NCBI GenBank assembly: GCA_041609995.1
Contig: JBFIPU010000001.1
Coordinates: 1-64,000, forward strand
DNA from: JABDOU01 sp041609995
GTDB taxonomy: Bacteria; Actinomycetota; Acidimicrobiia; Spongiisociales; SHLN01
Direction of reading: 5' to 3'
DNA: 64,000 bases
The translations under genes were made by a program, and so were the position numbers. Below the pieces are notes generated by a model. That model was given only the letters and a program-made list of their open reading frames with translations. It was not told the origin of the DNA and searched no databases. Within the stretch, counting starts at the first letter, position 1. Each line of letters starts with the position of its first letter. Positions 60,232 through 64,000 of this stretch are shown one piece after another.

Positions 60232-61892
60232 TCTCCGGAGCAGGGGCCTCCCACGGCATCGCGATGGGCCCGGTGTATGTGGTCGACGAGTCGGAGATCA
60301 CCATCCCCGAGTTCGAGGATCCGACCGGCGCCTTTGCAGAAGCAGCGGCCGCGGTAGCCGAAGGATTGCGGGATGCGGCCAAAACCGCTTCTGAAGCCGG
60401 GCGGCACGAAGCGGCCGAGATCCTGACAGCCCAGGCCATGATGGCCGAAGACGAGATGCTGGCGATGTCCGTGGGCGAAAACCTGGCCGGCGGCCGATCA
60501 CTCGACGAGGCGGTGACCGACGCCGCCGCGGGCGTCGCCAATGTGCTGGCGAGCCTGGACGATCCCTACCTGGCGGCGCGAGCAGCCGACGTCGCCGAGA
60601 TCGCCGAGAGGATCAGGCGCCAGCTCGCCGGCTTGTCGCAGGTTCGTATCGCCAACACCGAGCCGGCGGTCATCGTCGCCTCCATGTTGACCGCCGCCGA
60701 TACAGCAGTCATGGATCCCCGATCGGTACTGGGGTTGCTGACCGAGACCGGCGGTCCGACCGGCCACGTGGCCGTCATTGCCCGCTCACTGGCCATCCCG
60801 GCGGTGGTCGGAGTCGAGCGAATCATTGCCGAGGCGGAGGGGGCGGAGACGGTGGCCTTCGACGGCAGCACCGGCGAGATCGTGCTGGATCCGGACGCAG
60901 AGCAGCTGGCCGATTTCCAGAACCGGGCAGCAACCTATCGGAGCATGGTCGAGGCAGCCCGGGCATACCGCGGAGTCTTTGTCTCGGTGAACGGCCGGCG
61001 GGTACATGTGGCAGCCAACGTCGGGACCCCGGACGATCTGGACGCAGCGATCGAGGTCAGGGCCGATGGAATCGGCCTGTTTCGCACCGAGTTCTTGTAC
61101 CTGGGCCGCAATTCGCCACCGACACAGGACGAGCAATTCGAGCTGTATCGCAGGGCAGCCGAGGCATTTTCCGACCCGGTGGTGATCCGCACGTTTGACA
61201 TCGGGGGCGACAAGCCCGCCTCATACATCGGCGTCTCCAACGAGGAGAACCCGTTCCTCGGTGTGCGGGGGGTGCGGCTCTATGGCCGGGCGAACGACGT
61301 GTTCAAAGAGCAGGCCAAGGCGGTGGCAAGGGCAGCCGTGGCCGGGGACGTCTGGATGATGGTGCCCATGATCGCCACGGTCTCCGACTTTCTGCAGGCG
61401 CGTTCACTGGTCGAAGAGGCGACACGGGAACTGGATTCCTCTGGGATCGAATGGGCGCCATTCAAGGTCGGTGTCATGATCGAGGTTCCCTCGGCCGCCC
61501 TGGTGGCAGACCGTCTGGCCCGACATGCCGACTTTTTCAGCATCGGCACCAACGATTTGACCCAGTACACGATGGCGGCCGACCGCACCTCGGGCGACCT
61601 GGCCCATTACGCCGATCCTCTCCATCCGGCGGTGCTGCACCTCTGCCACACGACGGCGGTGGCGGCTCGCTCCGCCGGGATCTCGGTATCTGTTTGTGGA
61701 GAGGCGGCGTCTGACCTGGCCGCTGCCACGTTGTTCATGGACATGGGGATGGACAAGCTGTCGGTCTCGAGCCCGCGCGTCGATGTCGTCAAAGCCCACA
61801 TCGCCGACACCGCGTCCGACGAAGAGCGGCTGGCGGCCTCTCTGCAAGCTGAATCGGCCGAAACAGTTCGTGGTATCGCCGCGGGGTCATGA
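60228..61892 (+). CDS. ptsI: Phosphoenolpyruvate-protein phosphotransferase (PTS enzyme I)
   Basis: This 554-residue protein takes phosphate from PEP to HPr. The phosphoryl His is His180 in GGPTGHVAVIARSLAIPAVVG, where most EI have GGRTSHAAI, a variant loop. The C-terminal PEP domain has the signature DGIGLFRTEFLYLGR and DFFSIGTNDLTQYTMAADR, and VSVCGEAASD carries the active Cys region. Its start overlaps the membrane-protein gene (ATGA) and its end overlaps the MtlR-like gene by 4 bases. No HPr gene is visible before the window ends. Confidence 0.94.
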   Translation: MISGAGASHGIAMGPVYVVDESEITIPEFEDPTGAFAEAAAAVAEGLRDAAKTASEAGRHEAAEILTAQAMMAEDEMLAMSVGENLAGGRSLDEAVTDAAAGVANVLASLDDPYLAARAADVAEIAERIRRQLAGLSQVRIANTEPAVIVASMLTAADTAVMDPRSVLGLLTETGGPTGHVAVIARSLAIPAVVGVERIIAEAEGAETVAFDGSTGEIVLDPDAEQLADFQNRAATYRSMVEAARAYRGVFVSVNGRRVHVAANVGTPDDLDAAIEVRADGIGLFRTEFLYLGRNSPPTQDEQFELYRRAAEAFSDPVVIRTFDIGGDKPASYIGVSNEENPFLGVRGVRLYGRANDVFKEQAKAVARAAVAGDVWMMVPMIATVSDFLQARSLVEEATRELDSSGIEWAPFKVGVMIEVPSAALVADRLARHADFFSIGTNDLTQYTMAADRTSGDLAHYADPLHPAVLHLCHTTAVAARSAGISVSVCGEAASDLAAATLFMDMGMDKLSVSSPRVDVVKAHIADTASDEERLAASLQAESAETVRGIAAGS

Positions 61893-63403
61893 CGCTCCCG
61901 CTCGACAGCCGCCAGGTCCGCATGATGCGGTGGTTGTTGAATCAGGACGGGCCTCAGAGCACCGGCGCCATGGCGACCGACCTCGGCTTGAGCGAGCGGG
62001 TCGTCCGCTATCGATTGACCGGTATCGAGCGCTACCTGCGCGGCCACGGGCTCGAGCTGGCAAAGAAACGCGGTGTGGGAATCTGGATCGAAGGAGGTCA
62101 GGGGGCCCTGTCCCGGTTGCGCAGCGAGATCCGGGAGACATCGGCTTCGGCTCCGCGGGTGTTCGCCCGGGACGAGCGCTTCGATCTGCTTCGCGCCAAG
62201 CTCCTGACTTCTTCGCCAAACGCTGTCTCGCTGGAGCGACTCCATGAGGATCTCCAGGTGTCGAAGACGTCGGCCCGACGGGACGCCAAACGGGCCGAAC
62301 CATGGCTGGAGCACCAGGGCCTCGTGCTTTCTCGAAAACCAGGCGTGGGCCTCACCATCATCGGTCCTGAGCTCTCGGTCCGGCGGGCGATCGTCAAGCT
62401 GATTCTGGAAGTGGTTCCGGCCGAGTTGCTGCGATCATTCATCTCGACGGAAACCCTGGACGCCCCTGCGGTGCGGCTATCGGCCGGCATGACCGAGTTC
62501 CTCGAGGAGTTTCCCCTACATCGGTGCTGGCAGATCTCCAAATCACACCCATCACTCGAGACGTTGGCCGAGGAAGGGGAGCTCATTCTGCCTGTGTTCC
62601 TCGCGACCAGTGTCGCCCGATTGCGAGACGGTCACACCGTTGCGATGGAGCCCGGCCAGCTGCGCTCCCTGCTCGACCACCCGATTGCGGATGCCGCCCG
62701 GCTCATTGCCGGCGACGTGAGCGAATTGGCCGGCGTTGGCCTCACCGAAGAAGACATCGCCGCCATTGCCGAACTGGTGCTGGGACTGGTGTCGCTGCAA
62801 GAGACCATCGAACCGCCGGCGGCTCCGGAGGAGCTCGTCACGAAGATGATGGGTTTGGCCGCTACCCGACTCCACCCCATCCTGGAGGCCGACATCGAGC
62901 TGCGGCGAGGTTTGAGCCAGCATCTCGAACGCCTCGTCATCCGGCTGCGGTACCGGCTTCCGGTGCACAACCCGCTGTTGGCCGAAGTGTCGGAGCGCTA
63001 TCCGGCGGTCCACATCGTTGCCGGAGAACTCGCCAGGCTGGTCGAGGACGAGGTGGGTGCGGCGCTACCCGAGGACGAGGTGGGGTTCATCACCATGTAC
63101 TTGTCGGGTGCCATGGAGCGCACCCACCTGTGGCCGCGCCGGCGGGCCGTGGTCGTGTGCCCCAGCGGAGTGGCGACCGCTTGGATTCTCGTTTCGCGCA
63201 TTCAGGCAGAATTCCCACAGCTCGAGCTCGTCGACGTGGTCTCGGCGCGGGAGGTCGACGAGGAAACGCTGGAGACCGATATCGTCATCTCGACGGTGCC
63301 CTTGGACGGCAGATCGCCAGAGTCGGACCCGCCCACGATCGTCGTCAATCCGCTCCTCCTCGCCGATGACGTCCGAAGCATTTCCCAGAGCATCGCCCGC
63401 TAG
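61889..63403 (+). CDS. PRD-domain transcriptional regulator (MtlR/BglG-like)
   Basis: This 504-residue regulator has two N-terminal helix-turn-helix regions (about 20-45, and 115-145 with SLERLHEDLQVSKTSARRD), PTS-regulation domains in the middle (about 190-390) and a C-terminal EIIB-like domain with VVVCPSGVATAWILVSRIQ, where Cys is the usual phosphorylation site. MtlR-type activators respond to PTS phosphorylation state. It lies directly upstream of mtlA and a 10-bp inverted repeat, so it probably controls the mannitol-type PTS. Confidence 0.88.
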   Translation: MTLPLDSRQVRMMRWLLNQDGPQSTGAMATDLGLSERVVRYRLTGIERYLRGHGLELAKKRGVGIWIEGGQGALSRLRSEIRETSASAPRVFARDERFDLLRAKLLTSSPNAVSLERLHEDLQVSKTSARRDAKRAEPWLEHQGLVLSRKPGVGLTIIGPELSVRRAIVKLILEVVPAELLRSFISTETLDAPAVRLSAGMTEFLEEFPLHRCWQISKSHPSLETLAEEGELILPVFLATSVARLRDGHTVAMEPGQLRSLLDHPIADAARLIAGDVSELAGVGLTEEDIAAIAELVLGLVSLQETIEPPAAPEELVTKMMGLAATRLHPILEADIELRRGLSQHLERLVIRLRYRLPVHNPLLAEVSERYPAVHIVAGELARLVEDEVGAALPEDEVGFITMYLSGAMERTHLWPRRRAVVVCPSGVATAWILVSRIQAEFPQLELVDVVSAREVDEETLETDIVISTVPLDGRSPESDPPTIVVNPLLLADDVRSISQSIAR

Positions 63404-63417
63404 ACCCGAAACACGTG

Positions 63418-63461
63418 ACTTGTGACAGTCCCTCCTCTCATCGACCACATTTGTCACAAGT
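63418..63461. promoter_or_regulatory. Inverted repeat, probable MtlR operator
   Basis: A perfect 10-bp inverted repeat, ACTTGTGACA (63418-63427) and its complement TGTCACAAGT (63452-63461), is separated by 24 bases between the regulator gene and mtlA. The TTGTGACA half-site resembles the TTG-x-CACA type half-sites described for MtlR in Gram-positive bacteria, though arm orientation and spacing differ. A 10-base palindrome CCAAATTGG-type core follows at about 63470-63479. It could also be a terminator of the regulator gene, but it lacks a T-run. Confidence 0.6.
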
Positions 63462-63641
63462 AGCCCATTCCAAATTGGCACTTGCCGAAGGGGGCCAAAG
63501 CCGCGACGATGAAAGCACCCATGGGAGGCAACTCCGACCGGGGAGGCATGCTCGGTCCTGGCGGCGAGTCTTTTTGACCGAAGGACACCCTCGGCCCGAA
63601 CACCAAGGAAATCGCGCTCGACTGAGGAGGAGCAAGCGCAC

Positions 63642-64000
63642 ATGAAAGAAACAATTCAGCGGCTAGGTGGTTTCCTCGCCGGCATGGTGATCCCCAACTT
63701 GGGGGCCTTCATTGCCTGGGGACTGATAACCGCCCTCGTCATCCCAACCGGGTGGCTGGCCGAATACACCGGCCTCAACTGGGACTGGGATCTCATCACC
63801 GGCAACATCGTCGGCCCGATGATCGTCTACCTGCTGCCCCTGCTGATCGCATACACCGGCGGCAAGATGGTGCACGGGCACCGCGGCGGCGTGCTTGGTG
63901 CAGTGGCCGCCATGGGCGTGATCGGCGGCTCTGCCTTCGAGCTCGCCTCCGGCGCGTCTGGTGATCCGCCCCAGTTCCTCGGCGCCATGCTGATCGGCCC
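63642..64000 (+). CDS. mtlA: PTS mannitol-type transporter EIIC (MtlA), N-terminal part
   Basis: The gene runs off the window; 119 residues are visible. It starts MKETIQRLGGFLAGMVIPN and continues LGAFIAWGLITALVIPTGWL, then IVGPMIVYLLPLLIAYTGGK and AMGVIGGSAFELASGA, the helices of mannitol EIIC. AGGAGG precedes the ATG by nine bases. Together with ptsI and the PRD regulator it forms a mannitol-type PTS. Whether EIIB and EIIA are fused or separate cannot be seen. The 238-base leader (63404-63641) holds the operator-like repeat and no convincing gene. Confidence 0.93.
   Translation, partial: MKETIQRLGGFLAGMVIPNLGAFIAWGLITALVIPTGWLAEYTGLNWDWDLITGNIVGPMIVYLLPLLIAYTGGKMVHGHRGGVLGAVAAMGVIGGSAFELASGASGDPPQFLGAMLIG

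Noticed and set aside
63509..63577. A 22-codon open frame before mtlA, possible leader peptide
   Set aside because: No proper ribosome site and no attenuator-like hairpin after it; composition is Gly-rich and uninformative.

Overview
This window is GC-rich chromosomal DNA with dense, short-spaced genes, frequent GTG and TTG starts and many 4- to 8-base start/stop overlaps. Gene content fits a free-living aerobic, heterotrophic actinobacterium-like organism, perhaps of the Acidimicrobiia: an EtfD-type membrane Fe-S oxidoreductase, a probable F420/FMN luciferase-like oxidoreductase, DUF2332, DUF6457 beside mobA, and glycogen and ammonium genes. The taxonomy is inference from gene style. I saw no rRNA, tRNA, CRISPR array, insertion sequence or prophage.

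Region 1 (1-13,628, all minus strand) is one long catabolic operon. It is headed by a LacI-type regulator whose upstream region carries a tandem palindromic operator. Downstream come a two-domain SnoaL/NTF2-like protein, a bicupin, an alpha/beta hydrolase, a sugar-type ABC importer (binding lipoprotein and two permeases, no ATPase), three more SnoaL-like proteins, a HisD-family dehydrogenase, a short-chain dehydrogenase, a further two-domain SnoaL-like protein and a carboxymuconolactone-decarboxylase-family protein cut by the window edge. Five genes carry nine SnoaL-like domains, and four of the five share a diagnostic signature. Substrate and pathway are unknown to me; this is the best candidate for an undescribed system.

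Region 2 (13.7-33 kb) is mainly housekeeping: RraB-like, YbaK deacylase, an orphan DNA methyltransferase, an Asp/Glu racemase, prephenate dehydratase, glgB, hisS, mobA, an ECF sigma/anti-sigma pair, a small cytochrome c, an alpha-glucan hydrolase, glgA and the EtfD-like Fe-S protein. A 56-bp region of concentric palindromes sits in the divergent sigma-factor promoter region.

Region 3 (33-46 kb) holds a dimethylglycine-dehydrogenase-like flavoprotein with a luciferase-like oxidoreductase, then a TPP riboswitch controlling thiBPQ thiamine import, a hemolysin-III protein, PspA with a secreted/membrane partner, and proC.

Region 4 (46-64 kb) holds glnB-amt, a Rieske/thiamine-pyrophosphate enzyme fusion, a 58-residue DivIVA-motif protein, a second dimethylglycine-dehydrogenase-like gene coupled to a non-pyrrolysine MttB-family methyltransferase, and terC. 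It also holds an AhpD-like gene with an in-frame UGA exactly at the peroxidatic cysteine, followed by a SECIS-like hairpin; I read this as a selenoprotein. The window ends in a PTS locus: ptsI, an MtlR-like regulator, an inverted-repeat operator and the start of mtlA.
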